Shown in pieces: positions 39,092 to 46,001 of a stretch of 64,000 nt of DNA. The stretch is from NCBI RefSeq assembly GCF_003856525.1, contig NZ_RJVQ01000002.1, forward strand, positions 558,001 through 622,000, given 5' to 3'. Within the stretch, counting starts at the first letter, position 1. Each line of letters opens with the position of its first letter. The stretch comes from Vibrio viridaestus (GTDB taxonomy: Bacteria; Pseudomonadota; Gammaproteobacteria; Enterobacterales; Vibrionaceae). The notes under the pieces were generated by a model. It was not told where the DNA came from. It made no database searches and saw nothing but the letters and a program-made list of their open reading frames with translations. The position numbers were made by a program, and so were the translations under genes.

Positions 39092-39991
39092 ATGCAAAAT
39101 ATTAAATTTGACGAGAAACTGTTTTGGCAACAATTTTCTCATGGGGTGGTAAGAACACAAATGGGACGGCTGCACTATGTATCAGGAGGACAAGGCCCCA
39201 CGGTATTACTGTTACCAGGATGGCCTCAAAGTTGGTACGCGTGGCGTTATCTGATGCCGGCACTGGCTAACTCAGGTAAACGAGTGGTTGCCCTTGATCT
39301 TCCGGGGATGGGTGACTCTGATCATCCAACAGAAGGCTATGATTCAACCACTATTGCTCTAACATTACGCTCACTGATTCAGAGTCTCGCTTTAGAAGAA
39401 AAAGATGGTATCGAAATCATTGCTCATGATGTCGGTGCGTGGATGGGCTATGCACTTGCTTCAGACCACCCTGACTGTATCAAAAAACTGGTATTAATAG
39501 ATGCAGCAATACCAGGGATTAGCGCACTACCCAGTGGTGAACTGACAGATGAACAAGTCATGCGTACTTGGCATTTTGCTTTTAACCGGTTAAGTGATCT
39601 TCCAGAAATTTTACTTAAAGACCGCGAAGAACCTTTTTTAAGGTGGTTGTTTTCAACCAAAGCTGAATTTGGTTGGATGATAGATGAAAAGGCGCTGGCG
39701 GAATATGTCCGTGTTAATCGTCTTCCTGGAGCGCTACGCAGTGCGCTAAGTTACTATAAAAATGCGTTCTCCAAGCAGGATATAGCCATAAATAAATTAC
39801 GCTCAGAGAAGCAATTGTTAATGCCTGTATTCGCAATTGGTGCACGATATGGTGTCGCTGATTTGCTTTATAATACATTATCTCCAATATGCGCCGATAT
39901 TCATGGTGAAGTCATTGAAGGCGCCGGTCATTATTTGCCAGAGGAAAGCCCTCAGCAACTCGTGGCTGTGTTAAAGGAGTTCCTGTCATGA
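39092..39991 (+). CDS. Alpha/beta hydrolase, epoxide hydrolase-like
   Basis: 299 residues from the ATG at 39092, which has GAGGTG upstream; the earlier ATG at 39065 falls in the operator. The nucleophile Asp is in AHDVGAWMG (about residue 118), the His in GAGHYLPEESP, and cap residues in YYKNAF. The usual HGxP oxyanion motif reads PGWP (LLLPGWPQSW). Overlaps the DMT gene by four bases. Confidence 0.85.
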   Translation: MQNIKFDEKLFWQQFSHGVVRTQMGRLHYVSGGQGPTVLLLPGWPQSWYAWRYLMPALANSGKRVVALDLPGMGDSDHPTEGYDSTTIALTLRSLIQSLALEEKDGIEIIAHDVGAWMGYALASDHPDCIKKLVLIDAAIPGISALPSGELTDEQVMRTWHFAFNRLSDLPEILLKDREEPFLRWLFSTKAEFGWMIDEKALAEYVRVNRLPGALRSALSYYKNAFSKQDIAINKLRSEKQLLMPVFAIGARYGVADLLYNTLSPICADIHGEVIEGAGHYLPEESPQQLVAVLKEFLS

Positions 39992-40425
39992 ACGTAATCA
40001 GTGTTGTACTTGCACTTTTCGCAGGGCTGATGTTACCAGTCCAATCGTTGATGAACGCTCAGTTAGCGAAAGGTTTGCACTCTAGTCTATGGGCAACCGC
40101 GTTTTCTGGTGGAATATTAACTATCATCCTTTCGTTGGTTGCTTTCATGACTGCGGGGGGCTTACCGATGATGAAAGGAACAATAGAGCAGCCTTGGTGG
40201 GTGTGGCTTGGTGGTCTTTGTGGATGTGTTGTTTTATCCGTATCCGCGATCGTTGTACCACAACTTGGTGCCGCGAAGATGGTAGCCTTTATAATGGTTG
40301 GGCAAATTTTCAGTTCTTTGCTGATTGATCGATTTGGTATGTTCGGAGCGAATATTGTTGAAATTGAGCCTACTCGAGTAGCCGCACTCATTTTTCTTAT
40401 GATTGGAGCAAGTCTATTAGCGTGA
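39988..40425 (+). CDS. DMT-family transporter, YdcZ/DUF606-like
   Basis: 145 residues with five hydrophobic helices (VLALFAGLMLPVQSLMNAQL at the start; PQLGAAKMVAFIMVGQIFSS). Single-repeat DMT proteins of this kind work as dimers. Translationally coupled to the hydrolase (ATGA overlap), so it may move the hydrolase's substrate or product. Confidence 0.85.
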   Translation: MNVISVVLALFAGLMLPVQSLMNAQLAKGLHSSLWATAFSGGILTIILSLVAFMTAGGLPMMKGTIEQPWWVWLGGLCGCVVLSVSAIVVPQLGAAKMVAFIMVGQIFSSLLIDRFGMFGANIVEIEPTRVAALIFLMIGASLLA

Positions 40426-40593
40426 GAAAGATATTCTTCAAGTATATTTCGTCATTGCTCCTGATCCGTTTACTGAATTTAACGGTTTAGGATCGATAGC
40501 TATGGTGCGATTATCGAAACGCCTAAATATTGTGATAGATGAAGTTATCCGACTTTATCTAATTTAGAAAAAATCACCACCACGAAATTATCC

Positions 40594-40804
40594 AAAAAGT
40601 GAATTGCAGATGATGTTTGTAATGTCTGAAGCTAACAGCGTCAGAATCTGCTGCTGAGGGTTAGTGATTTATTTTGACTGCAACTAATTGATTGTACGTG
40701 CGTGGTTTGCTGACTTATGCTACACGTATCAACTTTCTAGGCTTTGAAATCATATCAATAACAGGATAAGTTGTCCTTTTAAAAGGTATTATGTGTCCTA
40801 AGCT
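40594..40804 (+). repeat. Diverged intergenic repeat, copy B
   Basis: Same three blocks as copy A: 40594-40684, 40686-40733 (TACGTG...CACGTA inverted pair kept) and 40759-40804, but without the intron, insert and terminator. The gene-free stretch 40426-41010 otherwise holds only a weak GATCC/GGATC hairpin near 40465 that may end the DMT transcript. Confidence 0.6.
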
Positions 40805-41010
40805 TAATCCGGTTATTTTTTACTATGTCAAGGGATAGGTTTTGTAGGTTCGAGATTTTTGCAACCTATTCAGAAAACGAAAATGATCTAAATTTAATCA
40901 GGCGATAGTTCGCACCAAGACTAATTTTCTACATTAACATTTCCTGCTAGCTCATTCATAGTGATCGGTGTAAACGATACGGCCCGTTGTTCTTGGGTAT
41001 CTAAGCCCAG

Positions 41011-41193
41011 TTAACTTTGAACAGCAAAATAAGGATTAATGAAGAGTCCAGTTTTACTGGAGCTGATCAACGAAAAAGCGTCGCTATTTGGAATTCCTTT
41101 AGAAATTGTATATTCAAATTTATAACGTCTTTTAGTATTTGATTCGCACTTTTTTAGTTTAAACCATATCTTCTTTCTGCCATTACTTCTCAA
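41011..41193 (-). CDS. Small basic protein of unknown function
   Basis: 60 residues, starting at TTG 41193 with a strong GGAGG 7 bases before it. The start overlaps the stop of the upstream small ORF (TTGA), so the two are translationally coupled. Basic N-terminus (RSNGRKKIWFKLKKC), one Cys, no membrane helix. Not recognised. Confidence 0.55.
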   Translation of the reverse strand: MRSNGRKKIWFKLKKCESNTKRRYKFEYTISKGIPNSDAFSLISSSKTGLFINPYFAVQS

Positions 41194-41345
41194 AGTAATT
41201 CCTCCAACACAATACCAGCTTCGCCATTGATAATTCGTTGAAGAAGACTATTAATTTCTACTTTTTTATTGATTGATGTTTCTTTATTTTTAATGGCTTT
41301 ATTTTTATTAATACTATTTTTATTATTATCGATTTGATTAGACAT
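41190..41345 (-). CDS. Asn/Lys-rich 51-residue protein behind a cold-shock leader
   Basis: Starts at ATG 41345 (MSNQI, same first four residues as the neighbouring cold-shock protein). Then low-complexity Asn/Lys/Ile sequence and a C-terminal helix (INSLLQRIINGEAGIVLEEL). Its 5' leader is a close copy of the csp leader at 41760. Function unknown. Confidence 0.55.
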   Translation of the reverse strand: MSNQIDNNKNSINKNKAIKNKETSINKKVEINSLLQRIINGEAGIVLEELL

Positions 41346-41502
41346 ATTATGCCCCTTATATATATTTAAATTAAGGTGCACTGAGCATAGGTATTATTTT
41401 AGGATAGAGAGTTAAGGGAGATTACAGAGAGAAACTTGCTAAGGATGACGCTGGAAAACATTCTTTATCTTTTATCTTGAAAAACAACTCTTTGCCAGAG
41501 CA
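41346..41502 (-). promoter_or_regulatory. Copied cold-shock 5' leader (copy 1)
   Basis: About 157 bases nearly identical to 41760-41913 (about 90 percent by eye), from the start codon to the TTTGCCAGAGCA block. It contains the same ribosome site (AAGGGGC), and blocks such as GGTGCACTGAGCATAGG read in plus orientation. Transcription and cold control are inferred from the csp copy. Confidence 0.7.
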
Positions 41503-41530
41503 CTACCTTGCCACATAAATGCCAAGGTAG
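41503..41530 (-). terminator. Hairpin after the cold-shock gene
   Basis: 8-bp stem CTACCTTG/CAAGGTAG, 19-41 bases after the csp stop and exactly where the leader copy begins. No T tract, so readthrough into the small ORFs is possible. Confidence 0.5.
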
Positions 41531-41549
41531 TTAAAATTCAACTGTAAGA

Positions 41550-41759
41550 CTAAATGGTTGTTACACTCTCAGCTTGAAGACCTTTTGGCCCTTTTCCTAC
41601 TGTAAAAGAAACCTTATCACCTTCAACAAGTTTTTTAAAACCATCGCCTAAAATGTTTCGGAAATGAACAAATAAGTCATCGCCATTTTCTTGAGAAATA
41701 AAACCGAAACCTTTAGTTTCGTTAAACCATTTTACTGTACCAGTTACTTGATTAGACAT
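41550..41759 (-). CDS. CspA-family cold-shock protein
   Basis: 69-residue single cold-shock domain with both RNA-binding motifs: KGFGFIS (RNP1) and DLFVHF (RNP2). It binds single-stranded nucleic acid and melts RNA structure in the cold. The ribosome site AAGGGGC lies ahead of the ATG, behind a long leader. Confidence 0.93.
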   Translation of the reverse strand: MSNQVTGTVKWFNETKGFGFISQENGDDLFVHFRNILGDGFKKLVEGDKVSFTVGKGPKGLQAESVTTI

Positions 41760-41913
41760 ATTATGCCCCTTATAAAATTAAAATTAAGGTGCACTGAGCA
41801 TAGGTATTATTTTAGGATATCGAATTAAGGGAGATTACAGAGAGAAACTTGCTAGGAATGACGCTGGAAGACTTTCTTTATACTTTATCTTGGAACAACT
41901 CTTTGCCAGAGCA
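41760..41913 (-). promoter_or_regulatory. Cold-shock 5' leader (copy 2, of csp)
   Basis: Long leader of the csp gene, the type known to act as an RNA thermosensor in cspA. Duplicated at 41346. From 41914 to 42181 no gene is seen; 42131-42147 holds a CTAAAACATTTATGTCC block like the ends of the attC-like repeats. Confidence 0.6.
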
Positions 41914-42181
41914 AGACCCACTATACAGACTTATTTAATTAAAGATACCTTTATTTTAATTTAGTTAATCCTTGTAAGTTTCAAATTGCTGTAACAATTT
42001 AGTTCAGAATCCGTGGGTGGAGGAGTTGTATCCTATTCCATCTATCTAAAGTACTACAGTAAGTGAAGACTAATTGCGTTTTTCAATACTAAAAATTAAG
42101 TTATCCGAAAGCTAAAGCGCTACTGGAACGCTAAAACATTTATGTCCATCTCCTAGTTACGGAGCTGACCGTCAAACTCAA

Positions 42182-42226
42182 AAATGCCCCATTTAAATTT
42201 ATACTCATTACCCTAGACGGGCATTT
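42182..42226 (+). terminator. Rho-independent terminator without an evident gene
   Basis: AAATGCCC/GGGCATTT stem with a long (29-nt) loop and a CTTTTTT tail. No plus-strand gene precedes it. 42235-42375 shows nothing recognisable. Confidence 0.6.
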
Positions 42227-42375
42227 CTTTTTTATAATACACACAACCTAGATAGCAAACATCGATGAATCGTTGTCAGTTAGACATCCAAAGAAACAAA
42301 GTATCAAACTCAAAGACCAACCATCACTGAAAAACCTCTTTGCGGTCAGGAACGGACTGGTGACTATTAAAGTAA

Positions 42376-42939
42376 TTACTCGCCCATAGCTAGCAAAAGC
42401 TCATGTAGTAACTCAGAAAATTCGATATACCCATCATCGCCCAGAAAGTGTCCTGCTGATGCAACTTGAATATACTTTCCATCAAGTTTCTCATTGAGCG
42501 AGCTTGTCATCTCCATTGGGACAAGTGGGTCGTCAGTAGAAGCAAAAGCTACGGTCCGTCCAATGTTCAGCCTTACCTTCTCTGTTACGATAGTTTCTTC
42601 TATAAACTTATCAAGTTGAGGCAATGCTGGAAGTAACGAGTTAAAGCCTGAAACTAAAAACAAGCCGCCAAGTTCAAATTCTGATTGATTATAAAGATAT
42701 TTCAACACTGAGATACAACCTAGACTGTGTGCCACAATGAATGTCTGCTTATCAAGTCGATCAATCTTTTTCGTTAAAGTCTCTTGCCACGCTTTCGATT
42801 CAGGACTATCAGAATCAGGCATTGCGAGTATTTTAGAATTTATATTTCTCTTTTTTAACTCGGCACTGAGCCAGCTAAACCAATGGTCCGATGTTTTTGC
42901 CATGTAGCCGTGGATAATAAAAACTTGTTTGCTATTCAT
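42376..42939 (-). CDS. RBBP9/YdeN-like serine hydrolase
   Basis: 187 residues. Small alpha/beta hydrolase with nucleophile in AHSLGC (about residue 72), Asp in STDDPLVP and His in AGHFLGDDG. Substrate unknown. Divergent from a MerR regulator with overlapping promoters between, so probably under its control. Confidence 0.87.
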   Translation of the reverse strand: MNSKQVFIIHGYMAKTSDHWFSWLSAELKKRNINSKILAMPDSDSPESKAWQETLTKKIDRLDKQTFIVAHSLGCISVLKYLYNQSEFELGGLFLVSGFNSLLPALPQLDKFIEETIVTEKVRLNIGRTVAFASTDDPLVPMEMTSSLNEKLDGKYIQVASAGHFLGDDGYIEFSELLHELLLAMGE

Positions 42940-43066
42940 TGGTGCTTCCCTTGTAATCGATTTAGCGATTGAAATAAATGTATGGTTAACGATACTAAAG
43001 TTAATAACGTCACTGTCATGCGCATATTGACAAGTGTTGAAGCCATAAATTTACGGTTTTGATATT

Positions 43067-43104
43067 TTGGATACATCTATCCTAAACCTTTACAGTACTG
43101 TCAA
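43067..43104. promoter_or_regulatory. Overlapping divergent MerR-type promoters
   Basis: Plus strand: TTGGAT (43067) and TACAGT (43091) with an 18-base spacer. Minus strand: TTGACA (43104 down) and TAGATG (43079 down) with a 19-base spacer, the long spacer MerR proteins correct. Two dyads fall between the boxes: GGATA-N4-TATCC and ACAGTACTGT. Confidence 0.6.
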
Positions 43105-43127
43105 AGTCAAGAGAAATTGGTGCAATA

Positions 43128-43496
43128 ATGAAAATCGGAGAGCTTTCTAAGCGAACTGGTGTTAGCCAGCGGATGCTTAGGTATTACGAAGAATTTGGCC
43201 TGTTCAGAACTGAGCGAGCAGCCAATGGATATAGAATCTATGATTCCAGCTTAATCAACCTAGTGACGCATATTAAGTCATTAAGTTCGGCAGGCATGAA
43301 ACTCGATACAATAAAAGTACTTCTGCCCTGTTTGAGAGGTGAAGGCAGCGAACTCAAATTTGTGGGTTGCAATGAAGTAAAGGCAAACCTGAAAGCTGAG
43401 CTAGACGCTGTGAATTTACAACTTGAAGAGCTTTCGGAAAGCAGAAATAAAGTTGCTAAATATTTAGGAGAACTATTGCCTATAGAATTCAATTAA
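43128..43496 (+). CDS. MerR-family regulator
   Basis: 122 residues. N-terminal winged helix (MKIGELSKRTGVSQRMLRYY, then NGYRIYD) and a coiled-coil dimer helix (LKAELDAVNLQLEELSESR). Two cysteines (LLPCLRG, KFVGCNE) do not match known metal-site spacing. Probably controls the divergent hydrolase. Confidence 0.9.
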   Translation: MKIGELSKRTGVSQRMLRYYEEFGLFRTERAANGYRIYDSSLINLVTHIKSLSSAGMKLDTIKVLLPCLRGEGSELKFVGCNEVKANLKAELDAVNLQLEELSESRNKVAKYLGELLPIEFN

Positions 43497-43547
43497 TGCT
43501 CAGAAGCAGTGGTGAGGTTTGGGGTCTTATACGCATGGAAAGACGGT

Positions 43548-43630
43548 TATAACAAACGGCTAAGGCCTCAACATACTTTCCCTAATCAGACAGAAACTCT
43601 ATAGAGCATGAGTTATAAAACGTTTATGCC
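43548..43630. repeat. attC-like repeat 1
   Basis: TATAACAAACG at the left, CGTTTATGCC at the right, and the shared interior block AACATACTTTCCCTAATC and CTATAGAGCAT. It closely matches 51430-51511. The end sequences look like integron recombination cores, but the fold is less clear than the attC at 50463. It lies between the MerR and Nudix genes. Confidence 0.5.
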
Positions 43631-43740
43631 CCTTTCCGCGTTTGCGCAATAAAACCGCGAATAATGTAATCTGAGAATTGCCTAACTTTTCCTAATAGTT
43701 GTAGTATCTATTGATTCGCAACAACAGTGGAATCAACGCA

Positions 43741-44187
43741 GTGAGAGCACCATTTCAGGTTCTGATATTTCCATATAAATTTAAATTTTCAGAACCTATC
43801 TTCTTGATTGCTTGCCGAACAGACAATGGTGAATGGCAGGCAATTTCTGGTGGTGGAGAAGATCAAGAGTCTTTGTTCGATGCCGCAAAAAGAGAATTGT
43901 ATGAAGAGACGTCGTTAACAGGTAGTGACTGGGTTCAACTTGATTCTATGTGCATGTTACCTAGAGTGTTTTATTCTGGTCATGAAAAATGGAGCGATCA
44001 CCCTTATGTGATACCAGAATACTCATTCTCAGTGCAGGTTTCGGGGGAGCCACAGTTATCTTCGGAACTCACTGAATTCCGTTGGTGTAACGCAACTGAG
44101 GCGAGCGAACTTCTCAAGTATGATTCAAATCGAATAGCTTTATGGGAGTTAAGCGAACGACTTAAAGCCCATCAAATGAAGAATTAA
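43741..44187 (+). CDS. Nudix hydrolase
   Basis: 148 residues from the GTG at 43741 (a TTG at 43711 is also in frame). Nudix box GGGEDQESLFDAAKRELYEE with the REL-EE helix. Splits nucleoside-diphosphate-linked compounds; the PFQVLIFPY start resembles dATP/dihydroneopterin-triphosphate-type members. Lone gene next to an attC-like repeat, so possibly a captured cassette. Confidence 0.85.
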   Translation: MRAPFQVLIFPYKFKFSEPIFLIACRTDNGEWQAISGGGEDQESLFDAAKRELYEETSLTGSDWVQLDSMCMLPRVFYSGHEKWSDHPYVIPEYSFSVQVSGEPQLSSELTEFRWCNATEASELLKYDSNRIALWELSERLKAHQMKN

Positions 44188-44204
44188 AATCGAAGCTGCC
44201 CCGA

Positions 44205-44244
44205 AGCTTGCTAACTGCACGTTATTTCCAATTGTTGGCAAGCT
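44205..44244. terminator. Hairpin after the Nudix gene
   Basis: 11-bp stem with one G-T pair (AGCTTGCTAAC / GTTGGCAAGCT), then GGTTTTGC. Could be a terminator or half of a worn attC. Downstream, 44312-44362 carries two similar small hairpins (GTCCGGTTAAACGGA and TCCGGAATTACCGGGA). Confidence 0.45.
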
Positions 44245-44488
44245 GGTTTTGCTATACTAGAGTTAATCCAAGTATCGTATTGTTGTGTATGCTATGAACG
44301 AGAAAAGCTGAAATATGTGGCGTCCGGTTAAACGGAGCCGATGTCCGGAATTACCGGGATGCGCAGTCTATTCAGTCATGTAGATTCTGAGCTGTTCAAT
44401 TTATTGGTTGTACTGCTCTCAATATCATTTATTTTATCATCATGCCTAGGTAGCATTTATGTGGACGTTTGCTAATTGTCTTCACTTA

Positions 44489-45415
44489 TCACCGTGACCA
44501 TTCATAACGATCTCGCCCGTTTTCCTTTGCTAAATATAGGGCTTTATCTGCTCTTTTCATCGCACTATGAGTTGATTCTTGTTGCTGCTTAATGGCGATT
44601 CCAGCGCTTACAGTTAAGTATTGATCTTTGTATATTTGTATTGAGCGGCTACTTTCTAGCAGTAAGGAAATATATTTTTCTAAAGTTGTTCTATTTGAGT
44701 ATCTATAAACACGGCAAATTCTTCACCACCAAGGCGAGCAGCCATTGAGTTAGGTAGATTTATATCAGCTAAAAGCTGACCAAATTTTTGAAGCACCGTA
44801 TCACCTTTATCGTGTCCATAAACATCATTTATTTTTTTTAAAGAAATCTAAGTCGAGTATGATAATCGTTAGAATATGATCTTCATAATTAGATAAAACA
44901 CTTTTGAAACATCGGCGATTCGGGAGCTCTGTTAATTCATCATAGATTGCTAATTTCTTTATATCACTTATGTGTCGCTTTATACTCTTGACTAACCTAC
45001 CCATGCCTATAACACATATTGTCATGCAAATAGAGCGCAAGAGATCTTCACCCCAAACAGATAACCACAGAGGTTGACTAAACAACTCATCCATAAAATC
45101 AATTGTTGCAGACCAGATCCAAAAAATCATTCCTACAGTGACGATTAGGTAGTTTTTTTTGCCTAATGGTGAAATTTGAATGATAGAGAATATTACGATG
45201 AGCAATAATAGAACCATAAGTTCAAAAATATAGCCATAGTTTTCTTTGTCTATATTTGTCACATTAGGTAAGAATGCTATGTTAATGACAATAATCATTA
45301 ATATTGAAATAATTAACAAACATATTATCGTTAATTTTAACAGAAGAAATTTTGGTGATTTTTCACTGCTAAAAAATTTTTTTCCATGAGGATCCTTGCT
45401 AATTAACCGATTCAT
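44489..45415 (-). pseudogene. Membrane GGDEF protein with two frameshifts
   Basis: Diguanylate-cyclase relative. Frame 1 from ATG 45415 has four or five membrane helices and the start of a GGDEF domain (YDELTELPNRRCF, LDLDFFKK). At a run of eight As (44834-44841) the frame is lost; with seven As it continues INDVYGHDKGD and ARLGGEEFAVF. A second break near 44697 separates the last part (YLTVSAGIAI, ADKALYLAKENGRDRYEW). All parts together give a full-length protein. Confidence 0.8.
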
Positions 45416-45928
45416 AATAGCTTACATTTTTATTATAGATAATGAAATGCTATCGATGAACACTTTCTATCCTAGAGCATACAGAATTCTATTCTCGCTA
45501 ATTCAAATATCTTAAGACATCATCCAAGCGACCTTAAAATTGAATTGCAATCTAAAACAACTCTTTATTGCATATTTCGGAGATGTAAAACACTAATTCT
45601 GGTCGAACATGAGCAACTGATGTCTCAGAGTATTACCTGTTGTCGTTTTAAACTAAAGTGTTCATCTTCCATCAAGAACTCTGTTGTTTTCTCATTGAAC
45701 AATGATCAATTTGATTTATTATTTTAATCCCTTTAGTAGATCATTAATAATATCTTATTTCGAGAGTAGACCGTTATAGCGTTTATCTGAAACTAACACT
45801 ATAGGAAGCGTAACGTTACCTTTTTTCAAAATACTCGCTTCTCTTACCGTTTCATGTTCAGTCCCCATAGCAGGTGTCACAAATTCTGATCTACTCCTGC
45901 GAGACTGAGCAGTATGTCGGAGAGAAAA
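45416..45928. other. Gene-poor stretch with a possible gene scrap
   Basis: No intact gene. On the minus strand, about 45752-45882 reads SEFVTPAMGTEHETVREASI and LKKGNVTLPIVLVSDKRYNG up to a stop, which vaguely recalls the end of a thioredoxin-fold protein. An AGGAG lies upstream, but the frame is short and unproven. Confidence 0.3.
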
Positions 45929-45963
45929 GAGGGAGCATACCTTTTTAGCTTAGTTTCTCCCTC
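45929..45963 (-). terminator. Terminator of the M16 peptidase gene
   Basis: 7-bp stem GAGGGAG/CTCCCTC, 39 bases past the stop at 46002, followed on the minus strand by TTTTCTCT. Confidence 0.6.
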
Positions 45964-46001
45964 GAAATTTTTCTCAGTGGTTATATTACTGTTTAGTGGA
46001 T

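Noticed and set aside
40594-40640. GTGAATTGCAG, similar to the first bases of type I-F CRISPR repeats, also near 37311
   Set aside because: Only the first ~11 bases are alike, the internal palindrome of the repeat is missing, and there is no repeat-spacer order.
41011-41345. Toxin-antitoxin call for the two coupled small ORFs
   Set aside because: Size and coupling fit, but no known toxin or antitoxin motif is visible.
45752-45882. Thioredoxin-fold gene remnant
   Set aside because: Too short and without the CxxC motif; kept only as a remark on that stretch.
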